This document shows positions 1-5,510 of a stretch of DNA of 5,510 nt, in pieces. The stretch's first letter is position 1, and each line of letters begins with the position of its first letter. Below the pieces are notes generated by a model. The model was not told the origin of the DNA. It did not search any database and saw nothing but the letters and a program-made list of their open reading frames with translations. Made by a program: the position numbers and the translations under genes. Source of the stretch: an uncultured Alphaproteobacteria bacterium (GTDB lineage: Bacteria > Pseudomonadota > Alphaproteobacteria > Rickettsiales > UBA1997); assembly GCA_903898475.1 (NCBI GenBank), contig CAIUFU010000233.1:1-5510 (forward strand), given 5' to 3'.

Positions 1-64
1 ATTTTGTCAAAAAAGCGCTAAAAATATGCCAAAATCTGAGGCCAAATTAATTAACTAACAGCGT
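1..64. other. Non-coding stretch downstream of parA, parB start not seen
   Basis: This AT-rich stretch follows the parA stop on the minus strand. parB normally follows parA within a few tens of bases, but no ATG or GTG can be read on the minus strand here, so a parB gene, if present, starts beyond the window edge. A TTGACA hexamer reads on the minus strand at positions 10-5 and could be the -35 box of a separate promoter for the next gene, but its -10 partner would lie outside the window. An AGCGCT palindrome at 14-19 is too short to call a terminator. Confidence 0.4.
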
Positions 65-844
65 CTACTCTTTTTGTAAAATTTCTTTTGCTAGCTTGAT
101 GTAAGCCTGCGATCCCAAACATTTTGAATCGTAAACTATTCCCGGAAGTCCGTGAGATGGCGCTTCAGATAATCTAACATTTCTTGGAATTCCATGTTTG
201 AAAACTTTGTCTTTTAAAAAGTCGCGAACGTCAATTTCAACTTGCTCAGTTAATTTATTTCTGCGGTCGCGCATGGTTAAAATAATGCCGCCGATGGTTA
301 GTTCGTGATTTAGATTTTCTTTTACCAAATCCAAAGTGGTCAAAAGGTGGCTTAATCCTTCGAGTGAAAAGAACTCACATTGCATTGGAATTAAAATTGA
401 ATCTGAAGCGGTCAAAGCGTTAATCGTTAACATTCCCAAAGATGGCGGGCAATCGATAAAAATATAATCGTAATCATGTATTACTTCTTTAAGAGCGCGA
501 CGTAGTAAAAATTCTCTCTTATTGACGCTGACTAACTCAACTTCGCAGGCTGATAAATCAACAGTTGAGGTAATGATGCTGAGATTTTTAATGCGAGTTG
601 GAACGGTTGAATCTTTGATGTGGCATTCGCCAATGAGAATTTCGTAAATGGTTTTTTGTCTTTGTGCTTGAGCAATGCCAAAACCAGTGCTGGCATTTCC
701 TTGCGGATCCATATCAACGAACAAAACTTTCTTTTTCATCGCTGCAAAAGCAGTGGCGAGATTGACAGCTGTAGTAGTTTTGCCGACGCCACCTTTTTGG
801 TTTACAACAGAAAAAACCTTGGCGCGTTTTTGATGGTGAGTCAT
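65..844 (-). CDS. parA: Chromosome-partitioning ATPase ParA (Soj/MinD family)
   Basis: This 259-residue protein has the full length of a chromosomal ParA/Soj. In the family, ATP binding drives dimerisation and nonspecific DNA binding, and ParB bound at parS triggers hydrolysis, so that origin regions are pulled apart in the cytoplasm. Visible motifs are the deviant Walker A KGGVGKTT (residues 17-24, signature Lys17 and catalytic-type Lys22), Walker A' VDMDPQGN (43-50, Asp44), Walker B IFIDCPPS (128-135, Asp131), and the late RLSEAPSHGLP block (224-234) typical of chromosomal ParA. There is no N-terminal helix-turn-helix extension, which argues against a plasmid P1/F-type ParA. The ATG at 844 gives the normal short lead before the P-loop; no good Shine-Dalgarno precedes it. 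The gene upstream is tadA rather than the usual rsmG, and parB is not in view. A parS-like box lies 74 bp upstream of the start, which suggests ParB-linked autoregulation (inference). Confidence 0.95.
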   Translation of the reverse strand: MTHHQKRAKVFSVVNQKGGVGKTTTAVNLATAFAAMKKKVLFVDMDPQGNASTGFGIAQAQRQKTIYEILIGECHIKDSTVPTRIKNLSIITSTVDLSACEVELVSVNKREFLLRRALKEVIHDYDYIFIDCPPSLGMLTINALTASDSILIPMQCEFFSLEGLSHLLTTLDLVKENLNHELTIGGIILTMRDRRNKLTEQVEIDVRDFLKDKVFKHGIPRNVRLSEAPSHGLPGIVYDSKCLGSQAYIKLAKEILQKE

Positions 845-883
845 GTTTTTGAAGTTTTTTGGAGAAAAAATTAAGAGAAGTGC

Positions 884-911
884 AACTTAAAAATGGAATG
901 TTTGCTGTCAA
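884..911 (-). promoter_or_regulatory. Possible sigma-70-type promoter of parA
   Basis: On the minus strand a perfect TTGACA -35 hexamer (positions 911-906) is followed after 16 bases by TAAGTT (889-884), a poor -10 match with three of six consensus bases. It sits 40-67 bp before the parA ATG and just downstream of the parS-like box, so ParB bound there could influence transcription. The -35 is convincing and the -10 is weak. Confidence 0.35.
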
Positions 912-914
912 ACA

Positions 915-953
915 AATTGTTTCACGTGGAAACATTTTTATCGTGAAACAATT
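915..953. repeat. 12-bp perfect inverted repeat containing the parS-like box
   Basis: AATTGTTTCACG (915-926) is exactly repeated in reverse complement as CGTGAAACAATT (942-953), with a 15-base spacer. The left arm is also the left half of the parS-like box, and the right arm is a perfect canonical parS half-site. The region therefore carries three parS-type half-sites: 917-926, 925-934 and 942-951. A further short palindrome, AAACAA-A-TTGTTT, overlaps the left side (910-922). It could act as a spaced operator or form an RNA hairpin. No strong T-run follows on either strand, so a terminator is unlikely. Confidence 0.7.
918..934. promoter_or_regulatory. parS: parS-like ParB-binding box (17-bp variant)
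   Basis: The sequence TGTTTCACGTGGAAACA closely resembles the 16-bp parS consensus TGTTTCACGTGAAACA. It keeps the CACGTG core and both GTTTC/GAAAC flanks but has one extra G, so the right half is shifted by one base. Chromosomal parS sites commonly lie close to parAB, and this one is 74 bp upstream of parA. The extra base would change the helical phase between the two half-sites, so it could be a weakened parS, a regulatory ParB operator, or a decayed copy. The resemblance is seen directly; ParB binding is inferred. Confidence 0.6.
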
Positions 954-956
954 CCT

Positions 957-1031
957 ATGTCACCCTGAGCTTGTCGAAGGGTGATTCTGGGCACGGTCTT
1001 GAATCACCCTTCGACAGGCTCAGGGTGACAT
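957..1031. repeat. REP-like long hairpin between tadA and parA
   Basis: Two 31-base arms (957-987 and 1001-1031) are reverse complements except for one pair, T971 against G1017, which would be a G-U wobble in plus-strand RNA. The loop is 13 bases (988-1000). Each arm itself contains a smaller dyad, CACCCT...AGGGTG (961-966 with 978-983; 1005-1010 with 1022-1027), so this looks like two REP-type units placed head to head. The arm core CCCTGAGCTTGTCGAAGGG resembles a palindromic repeat I recall as widespread in environmental proteobacterial genomes. It is clearly more GC-rich than its surroundings. It begins 26 bases after the tadA stop, so it could stabilise the 3' end of the cluster transcript or reduce read-through into parA; no T-run follows, so it is not a classical intrinsic terminator. 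Confidence 0.8.
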
Positions 1032-1056
1032 CGAGGTGGAATGGTGAGTTTGGTAA

Positions 1057-1500
1057 CTATCGCTTAGATCTAAAAAAATCCTGCATCAACTTCTTCGACT
1101 CTTCCTCAGAAATTCCTGAATAAACTTCTGGTTTGTGGTGACAAGATGAGCTGGCAAAAATTCTCGCACCATTTTCGACCGCGCCAAATTTTTTATCAGA
1201 GGCAGCGTAGTAAATTCTTCGAATTCGGGCTAAAGAAATGGCCGCAGCGCACATGGCACAAGGCTCCAGCGTCACATAAAGGTCGCAATTATCGAGTCTG
1301 GAGCTGCCTTTAATTTCTGCCGCTTTGCGTAGGGTTAAAATTTCGGCGTGGGCAGTTGGATCTTTTTTAGTCAAATTGCAATTGTGAGCGCTAGAAATGA
1401 TTTTTCCGTCTTCAACGATCACGGCACCCACCGGAACTTCGTCTTTTTCAAAAGCGAGCCTTGCTTGAGCCAAAGCGGCTTCCATAAAATTATTTTTCAT
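1057..1500 (-). CDS. tadA: tRNA-specific adenosine deaminase TadA
   Basis: This 147-residue member of the cytidine/deoxycytidylate deaminase fold converts adenosine 34 of tRNA-Arg(ACG) to inosine, allowing one tRNA to read several CGN codons. The zinc-binding active site is visible as HAE (His51, Glu53 as proton shuttle) and PCAMC (Cys81, Cys84). EVPVGAVIV (residues 21-29) and the segment KKFGAVENG (103-111) fit bacterial TadA rather than a free-base deaminase. The ATG at 1500 overlaps the tatD stop in an ATGA arrangement (4 nt), and GAGAGG lies two bases before the ATG, so this start is preferred over Met6. It is the last gene of the ubiA-nadD-tatD-tadA cluster. Guanine or cytosine deaminase is the main alternative but is less likely on motif grounds. 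Confidence 0.92.
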   Translation of the reverse strand: MKNNFMEAALAQARLAFEKDEVPVGAVIVEDGKIISSAHNCNLTKKDPTAHAEILTLRKAAEIKGSSRLDNCDLYVTLEPCAMCAAAISLARIRRIYYAASDKKFGAVENGARIFASSSCHHKPEVYSGISEEESKKLMQDFFRSKR

Positions 1501-2291
1501 AACCTCTCAGCTTTTTTGAAAATCTTAAAAAAGTTTTCGGTAGTTTGTCGGGCAACTTCTTCGGCGCTCAAACCTTTTAACTCAGCAATAAATTCTACGA
1601 CATGTTTAGTAAAAGCTGGTTGATTGGTTTTTCCGCGATGCGGCATTGGTGCCAAATAAGGTGAGTCGGTTTCTACCAGCAAAGATTCAAGCGGCAAAAA
1701 TTTTACGATTTCTTGCAGTTCCAAAGCATTTTTAAAAGTGACGATACCGGCAATTGAAATATACATGCCCAAATCCAAAGCTTTTTTAGACAATTCTTTT
1801 GAGCTAGAAAAACAGTGCAAAAGTGCAGGAAAATTTTTGTTTTGTTGTTCACTTTGCAAAATTTCCATCATGTCCAAATCAGCATTTCGGCTGTGAATTA
1901 TTAAAGGCAAATCAGTTTCTTGTGAGGCTTTGATATGTTCTAAAAAACTGATTTTTTGCAAATCGATTACCGAAGTGTCGTGATAATAATCGAGTCCGGT
2001 TTCACCAATTCCGATAATTTTTTTGTGAGCGTTGCAAAGTTCTATAATTTCAGCAACACTGATTTTTGGCTGTTCGGTAACATTGCAGGGGTGAATTCCA
2101 ACTGATGCGTAAACAAAATCGTAAAGTTTGGTGTAGTGCAAAATTTTGTCGATTTCGGTGACGCGAGTGCAAATTGTTTGCAGAATTTTGACGTTATTTT
2201 GCAGGCAGTTTTCGATTACTTCTGTGAGGTTTAGCCCTTGTTTTTCAACGAGATCGAGATGGCAGTGAGTGTCAACAATGTAGCTATTCAT
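1497..2291 (-). CDS. tatD: TatD-family metal-dependent deoxyribonuclease
   Basis: This 264-residue protein has the usual length for the TatD/YcfH/YabD group of the amidohydrolase superfamily, cytoplasmic TIM-barrel enzymes with metal-dependent DNase activity, linked in some bacteria to DNA repair or 3'-5' processing. The metal ligands are all present: HCH (His9, His11), IGETGLDYY (Glu97), LPLIIHSRNAD (His133), ALLHCFSSS (His159) and VETDSPYLAP (Asp209). The nearby PHRGKTNQP is also typical. The ATG at 2291 lies inside the 3' end of nadD (8-nt overlap) with no clear Shine-Dalgarno, so translation probably depends on coupling to nadD. The stop overlaps the tadA start. Which TatD paralogue this is (TatD, YcfH or YjjV) cannot be settled by eye; the short form next to housekeeping genes fits the YcfH/YabD type. 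Confidence 0.9.
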   Translation of the reverse strand: MNSYIVDTHCHLDLVEKQGLNLTEVIENCLQNNVKILQTICTRVTEIDKILHYTKLYDFVYASVGIHPCNVTEQPKISVAEIIELCNAHKKIIGIGETGLDYYHDTSVIDLQKISFLEHIKASQETDLPLIIHSRNADLDMMEILQSEQQNKNFPALLHCFSSSKELSKKALDLGMYISIAGIVTFKNALELQEIVKFLPLESLLVETDSPYLAPMPHRGKTNQPAFTKHVVEFIAELKGLSAEEVARQTTENFFKIFKKAERL

Positions 2292-2796
2292 CTTTGTTTT
2301 TATTTCGGATTGCGGTTGACGAAATGTCTAAATTTTTGGTGTAAAAAACTTTATATTTTGAAGGCAAAATAAATTTCCAAGCTTTGGTTTTTTTGATTTT
2401 TCGCAGAGTTTTTTCGCGGGAGAAAATCATCAAAGGAATTTGCAAAACCAGCTTTTTAAAGCCTTCCCATAAATGAAATTTCTCTAAATTATCGGCGCCC
2501 ATGAGCCAGAAAAATTCGATATTTTTGTGGCGAGCTTGCAGTTTTTTTACCAAAATTTCGGTGTAAATTTCGTCAAATTTTTTGACGTAAATTTTTGGAT
2601 TTAGTGCCGTCAAATCTTCGCATTTTTTGACGCGATTTTCGTAAGATTCGTAAATCGATTTATCTTTGAGCGGGTTATGTGCGGTTGGAATCCACCAAAC
2701 TTGTTTTAGCCCCAGTTTTTTTATGGCGAGGTTACTGATATGTAAATGTCCTTGATGCGGTGGATTAAAGCTGCCGCCGAGCAATCCTACTTTCAT
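2284..2796 (-). CDS. nadD: Nicotinate-nucleotide adenylyltransferase NadD
   Basis: NadD adenylates nicotinate mononucleotide with ATP to give deamido-NAD, the penultimate step of NAD synthesis. The nucleotidyltransferase signature GGSFNPPHQGH is at residues 7-17, the substrate-contacting WIPTAHNPLK at 35-44, MGADNLEKFHLWEGF at 99-113, and the ATP-binding ISSTAIR at 158-164. The start is placed at the ATG at 2796 and not at the upstream in-frame ATG at 2838: residue 1 then directly leads the beta strand before the signature, the ATG shares one base with the ubiA stop (TAATG), and AGGA lies just before it. The extra 14 residues of the longer form would be out-of-frame ubiA sequence. At 170 residues the protein is short for NadD (often 190-215) and ends six residues after ISSTAIR, without the usual C-terminal helix. 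Confidence 0.92.
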   Translation of the reverse strand: MKVGLLGGSFNPPHQGHLHISNLAIKKLGLKQVWWIPTAHNPLKDKSIYESYENRVKKCEDLTALNPKIYVKKFDEIYTEILVKKLQARHKNIEFFWLMGADNLEKFHLWEGFKKLVLQIPLMIFSREKTLRKIKKTKAWKFILPSKYKVFYTKNLDISSTAIRNKNKDE

Positions 2797-3653
2797 TATC
2801 CTAAAATAATTGCGATTAGAATCAAAATTCCGACCCAAATATTTGCCTTAAAAACTTTCAAACAATTTTGTGAATCAGAAAAATCGCAGCTTTTAATTTT
2901 GTGATTTAACAGCAGGTCGGCGACTAAAATTGCTAAGAAAAATCCTGATTCAAAATGTTCTCTCCAGCCAACGCAGGTCAGGGTAAGAAATAAAGCAAAA
3001 TTTAATCCGGTTAAAATTTTTCTGGGATTTTCTCTAAATTTGATCGCGGTGGATTTTACGCCAATTTTCAAATCGTCTGAAATATCTTGATAGGCGTAAA
3101 TCGTGTCGTAAATCACCGTCCAAATGATGCAGGCAAAATATAAAAGCACGGTGCTTGGCGCAATGTTTTCAAGCAGCGCCAGACTTGCGATTAAAATTCC
3201 AAAATTAAAAGTAAGGCCCAAGAAAACCTGCGGATAATGGGTGATGCGCTTCATTAATGGATAAGTTGCAACTAAGGCCAGCGCCGCAAATCCACCGAAA
3301 ATTGTTTGTTTGTTAAATTGCAGCAAAATTAGCAGGCCAAGGGCGAGTAAAATTACTAGTGCCACAAAAGCGCCGCGACGTGAGATTTTTTTTGATGCAA
3401 GTGGGCGATGTTTAGTGCGCTCAACTTTGGCATCAAATTTTTGATCGATTAAATCATTGATCACACATCCCGCAGAGCGCATCACCACCGATCCAATAAA
3501 AAACAAAAGAATAATTCCGGCAATTGCCAGCGCATCAAAATTGGGTAATTTCTTTAGTGCGAAAAAAATTCCAAATAGGCAGGGCAAAAATAACAGCCAG
3601 ATTCCTGTAGGTTGGTTGAGGCGAGTTAGTCTGATGTAATTTAAAAGAGGCAT
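2796..3653 (-). CDS. ubiA: 4-hydroxybenzoate polyprenyltransferase UbiA
   Basis: This 285-residue integral membrane prenyltransferase attaches the polyprenyl tail to 4-hydroxybenzoate, the first membrane step of ubiquinone synthesis. The two Asp-rich Mg-diphosphate motifs are intact: NDLIDQKFDAKVERTKHRP (residues 66-84, Asp67/Asp70/Asp74) and DTIYAYQDISDDLKIGVKS (183-201, Asp190/Asp193/Asp194). Hydrophobic segments run near residues 15-32, 41-61, 95-112, 117-131, 143-160, 167-186, 215-229, 236-249 and 272-284, consistent with the nine-helix UbiA fold. The N-terminal LTRLNQPTGIWLLFLPCLF block fits the family and supports the ATG at 3653, although no Shine-Dalgarno is visible. It is the first gene of the overlapping cluster, and its stop overlaps the nadD start. 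The GVKSTA ending of motif 2 favours UbiA over protohaem farnesyltransferase or MenA. Confidence 0.95.
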   Translation of the reverse strand: MPLLNYIRLTRLNQPTGIWLLFLPCLFGIFFALKKLPNFDALAIAGIILLFFIGSVVMRSAGCVINDLIDQKFDAKVERTKHRPLASKKISRRGAFVALVILLALGLLILLQFNKQTIFGGFAALALVATYPLMKRITHYPQVFLGLTFNFGILIASLALLENIAPSTVLLYFACIIWTVIYDTIYAYQDISDDLKIGVKSTAIKFRENPRKILTGLNFALFLTLTCVGWREHFESGFFLAILVADLLLNHKIKSCDFSDSQNCLKVFKANIWVGILILIAIILG

Positions 3654-3721
3654 CTGAAGTAGGTTTTTTAATTTGATTTTTTGATCTTTGTTTTTAGCGT
3701 CCGCCGCTCCAAGTTTTTTTA

Positions 3722-3737
3722 CGCGACATGAGTCGCG
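3722..3737. repeat. Short GC-rich stem-loop CGCGAC/GTCGCG
   Basis: CGCGAC (3722-3727) and GTCGCG (3732-3737) form a perfect 6-bp stem around an ATGA loop. It is immediately followed by a second imperfect hairpin (3738-3752). In such an AT-rich setting a pure G+C-rich tetraloop-size hairpin is unlikely to be neutral spacer, but its function is unknown. Confidence 0.55.
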
Positions 3738-3759
3738 CCCCGCTTTGCAGGGAACCCCT

Positions 3760-3797
3760 TATATCAAAGCAAAATTTGATTCTGACGCTTTGATATA
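3760..3797. repeat. 11-bp perfect inverted repeat upstream of pccA
   Basis: TATATCAAAGC (3760-3770) and GCTTTGATATA (3787-3797) are perfect reverse complements with a 16-base spacer, ending 32 bases before the pccA ATG. The spacing and AT-rich outer ends would suit a dimeric regulator operator or an RNA hairpin in a leader. The inner CAAAGC could also pair with GCTTTG at 3742-3747, giving an alternative fold. No regulator gene is nearby to suggest which protein might bind. Confidence 0.65.
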
Positions 3798-3829
3798 CCA
3801 AAACAAATCTCACAAATATCAATAAAATC

Positions 3830-5510
3830 ATGCATAAATTACTAATCGCCAATCGCGGCGAAATCGCTTGCCGCATTATTAAATCTTGTCGCAAATTAGG
3901 TATCAAAACTGTTGCTGTTTATTCTGATGCAGACACCAACTCACTATTTGTGCAAATGGCTGACGAGGCCGTAAATATTGGTCATTCGCCATCTTCGCAA
4001 AGCTATCTCAACGTTGATAAAATTTTGGCTGCGGTGAAAAAAACTGGCGCGACTATGGTGCATCCAGGTTACGGATTTTTGTCGGAAAATCGTAATTTTG
4101 CTAATCAGTTAGAAAAAGCTGGCGTGATTTTTGTTGGACCTTCGGTTTATTCGATCGAAATGATGGGCGACAAAATCGAATCGAAAAAATTAGCGATTGA
4201 AGCTGGAGTTAGCACGGTTCCGGGACATATGGGAATTGTGAAAGATGGTGTTGAAGCAGCTGACATTGCTGAAAAAATCGGCTTTCCGGTGATGGTTAAA
4301 GCATCAGCTGGGGGAGGCGGAAAAGGCATGAGAATCGTTTGGAAAAAAGAAGATGTTGCTGAAGCCTTTCTTTCTGCCTCAAACGAAGCGCGCAACAGCT
4401 TTTCAGATGATCGCATTTTTATCGAAAAATTTATCGAAAATCCACGTCACATCGAAATTCAAGTTATCGCCGACAAGCAAGGAAACACTGTGTGTTTGGG
4501 GGAAAGAGAATGTTCGATTCAGCGTAACAACCAAAAAGTAATTGAAGAAGCGCCAAGCCCTTTCATGGATGAAGCGACTCGTCAAAAAATGTACGAACAA
4601 TCAAAAGCTTTAGCGCGCAAAGTGGGCTATTTCTCAGCGGGCACCATCGAGTACATCATGGATAAAAATAAGAATTTTTACTTCCTTGAGATGAACACGC
4701 GTTTGCAAGTTGAGCACCCTGTAACTGAGTTAATCACCGGTTTAGATATTGTTGAATTGATGATTAAAATCGCTCAAGGCGAAAAATTACCATTCGTTCA
4801 AGAAGACGTAAAACTCAACGGCTGGGCCATGGAATCTCGTATTTACGCTGAAGATCCAGCACGTGGATTTTTGCCTTCATCTGGGCGCATCAATCTTTAC
4901 ATCGAACCAGAAGCAAGCGCCAATGTTCGCGTTGATACTGGCGTTTACGAAGGTGGTGAAGTTAGCATGTTTTATGATGCGATGATCGCAAAACTTTGCT
5001 CTTACGGCAAAGACAGAAACGAAGCGATTGAACATATGCGCGGCGCTTTAGGAAGCTTCGCAATTGGTGGTGTTTCACACAATATCAGCTTCCTTGAAAC
5101 CATCATGAAAAGTGAGCGTTTCGCAAGCGGCAATCTTACCACTTCTTTCATCAAAGAAGAATTCCCAGAAGGCTTTTCAGGCAGTGAATTAGACTCGCGC
5201 GCTGAAGAAGTTTTTATCGCAAGTGCCTTGCATATTTTCTTAAAAAACTACGAAAGAAACGGCCACATGACTGGTCAATTGCGTAATCGTGAGAAGCAGA
5301 TTTCTGATCGTTGGGTGGTGATGATTGACAACAAGTCTTACTTGGTGGATTTGATTGAAAGAGCGCCAGATTTTTTAAAGTTAGAATGCGATAATAAAGA
5401 AATCGAAATTACCACGTCGTGGAACAATGGCGAAAAACTTTTCCGTGCTAAAATTAACGGTTTGGATGTTGGCGTAAAAATTCGCGAAAATAACAATACC
5501 GGAAATTACC
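3830..5510 (+). CDS. pccA: Propionyl-CoA carboxylase alpha subunit, 3' end cut by window
   Basis: Read from the ATG at 3830, the frame stays open for 560 codons to the window edge. The product carries the biotin carboxylase half of an acyl-CoA carboxylase, which carboxylates biotin using ATP and bicarbonate; with PccB it turns propionyl-CoA into methylmalonyl-CoA. Seen: LLIANRGEIA (4-13), HPGYGFLSEN (78-87), the ATP-grasp glycine loop KASAGGGGKGMR (157-168), FLEMNTRLQVEHPVTE (285-300, Glu287, Asn289, Arg291, Glu295) and MESRIYAEDP (334-343, Arg337). After about residue 460 the sequence matches the extra beta-rich linker region of PccA-type subunits instead of ending like AccC (about 450). The biotinyl domain with its AMKM lysine should follow outside the window. 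In the usual RRNQK/RRHQK block the second Arg is Asn233 (QRNNQK, 231-236). No Shine-Dalgarno is visible. Methylcrotonyl- or acetyl-CoA carboxylase is a less likely alternative. Confidence 0.9.
   Translation, partial: MHKLLIANRGEIACRIIKSCRKLGIKTVAVYSDADTNSLFVQMADEAVNIGHSPSSQSYLNVDKILAAVKKTGATMVHPGYGFLSENRNFANQLEKAGVIFVGPSVYSIEMMGDKIESKKLAIEAGVSTVPGHMGIVKDGVEAADIAEKIGFPVMVKASAGGGGKGMRIVWKKEDVAEAFLSASNEARNSFSDDRIFIEKFIENPRHIEIQVIADKQGNTVCLGERECSIQRNNQKVIEEAPSPFMDEATRQKMYEQSKALARKVGYFSAGTIEYIMDKNKNFYFLEMNTRLQVEHPVTELITGLDIVELMIKIAQGEKLPFVQEDVKLNGWAMESRIYAEDPARGFLPSSGRINLYIEPEASANVRVDTGVYEGGEVSMFYDAMIAKLCSYGKDRNEAIEHMRGALGSFAIGGVSHNISFLETIMKSERFASGNLTTSFIKEEFPEGFSGSELDSRAEEVFIASALHIFLKNYERNGHMTGQLRNREKQISDRWVVMIDNKSYLVDLIERAPDFLKLECDNKEIEITTSWNNGEKLFRAKINGLDVGVKIRENNNTGNY

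Larger units (their letters stand above)
3654..3829. promoter_or_regulatory. Divergent ubiA/pccA intergenic region with several stem-loops
   Basis: This 176-base gap must hold the promoters for both divergent genes, yet I find no convincing -35/-10 pair for either. Its flanks are AT-rich, while 3696-3770 is clearly richer in GC. It contains, in order, a small AGCG/CGCT dyad (3696-3708), a T-run (3714-3720), a 6-bp stem with a 4-base loop (3722-3737), an imperfect CCCCGC/GCAGGG hairpin (3738-3752) and an 11-bp inverted repeat (3760-3797). The T-run precedes the 6-bp stem on the plus strand and is an A-run after it on the minus strand, so this is not an intrinsic terminator in either direction. 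The structured part may be an RNA leader, an operator set or a dispersed repeat; I do not recognise a known RNA family. Confidence 0.4.

Noticed and set aside
714..935. 73-codon minus-strand open frame overlapping the parA start
   Set aside because: It overlaps the 5' end of parA out of frame, has a Lys/Ser/Cys-rich composition with no recognisable domain, and its upstream part covers the parS-like box.
845..1056. Transfer RNA or known small RNA gene in the tadA-parA gap
   Set aside because: The folds present are a simple long hairpin and a parS-type repeat; no cloverleaf, T-loop GTTC motif or CCA end is seen.
2797..2838. Longer NadD start at position 2838
   Set aside because: The added 14 residues are out-of-frame ubiA coding sequence and precede the conserved MKVGLLGGSF start; the TAATG junction and an AGGA motif favour 2796.
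3711..3737. Intrinsic terminator made of the T-run and the CGCGAC/GTCGCG hairpin
   Set aside because: The T-run lies before the hairpin on the plus strand and becomes an A-run after it on the minus strand, so neither direction gives a hairpin followed by U residues; the flanking genes also diverge.
3789..3820. Sigma-70 promoter for pccA using TTGATA at 3790
   Set aside because: No reasonable -10 hexamer lies 16-18 bases downstream; AAATAT at 18 bases is too poor to report as a promoter.
3694..3906. 70-codon minus-strand open frame across the divergent gap and the pccA start
   Set aside because: It is antisense to the conserved N terminus of PccA and runs through the structured intergenic repeats; no domain is recognisable.
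4147..4600. Minus-strand and alternative plus-strand open frames inside pccA
   Set aside because: They are shadows of the long pccA frame, which carries continuous biotin carboxylase motifs across this region.

Overview
The window comes from an AT-rich bacterial genome. Its ParA, TadA, TatD, NadD and UbiA proteins, together with a propionyl-CoA carboxylase alpha subunit that starts like the Rickettsia protein, suggest an alphaproteobacterium, probably Rickettsiales-like or a related host-associated or reduced lineage. This assignment rests on recognising protein families by eye and not on a database search. UbiA implies a ubiquinone-based respiratory chain, and NadD implies that at least the last steps of NAD synthesis are kept.

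Layout: positions 65-844 (minus) encode the chromosome-partitioning ATPase ParA. The gap at 845-1056 holds a parS-like ParB box, a wider 12-bp inverted repeat that shares its left half, a possible parA promoter, and a 31-bp-arm REP-like hairpin. Positions 1057-3653 (minus) are a tight four-gene cluster read in the order ubiA, nadD, tatD, tadA. Every junction overlaps (1, 8 and 4 nt), which points to one transcript with translational coupling. It joins ubiquinone synthesis, NAD synthesis, a TatD-type metal nuclease and tRNA wobble editing. The divergent gap at 3654-3829 is GC-rich in its middle and contains several stem-loops, some of which exclude one another. From 3830 to the window end (plus) runs pccA, the biotin carboxylase subunit of propionyl-CoA carboxylase, cut by the window before its biotinyl domain.

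No defence system, toxin-antitoxin pair, CRISPR array, transposase or RNA gene is visible. The coding content is ordinary housekeeping. What deserves a second look is the two intergenic regions, the parA neighbourhood (no rsmG upstream, and no parB start in the 64 bases after parA), the short NadD, and one residue change in a conserved PccA motif.
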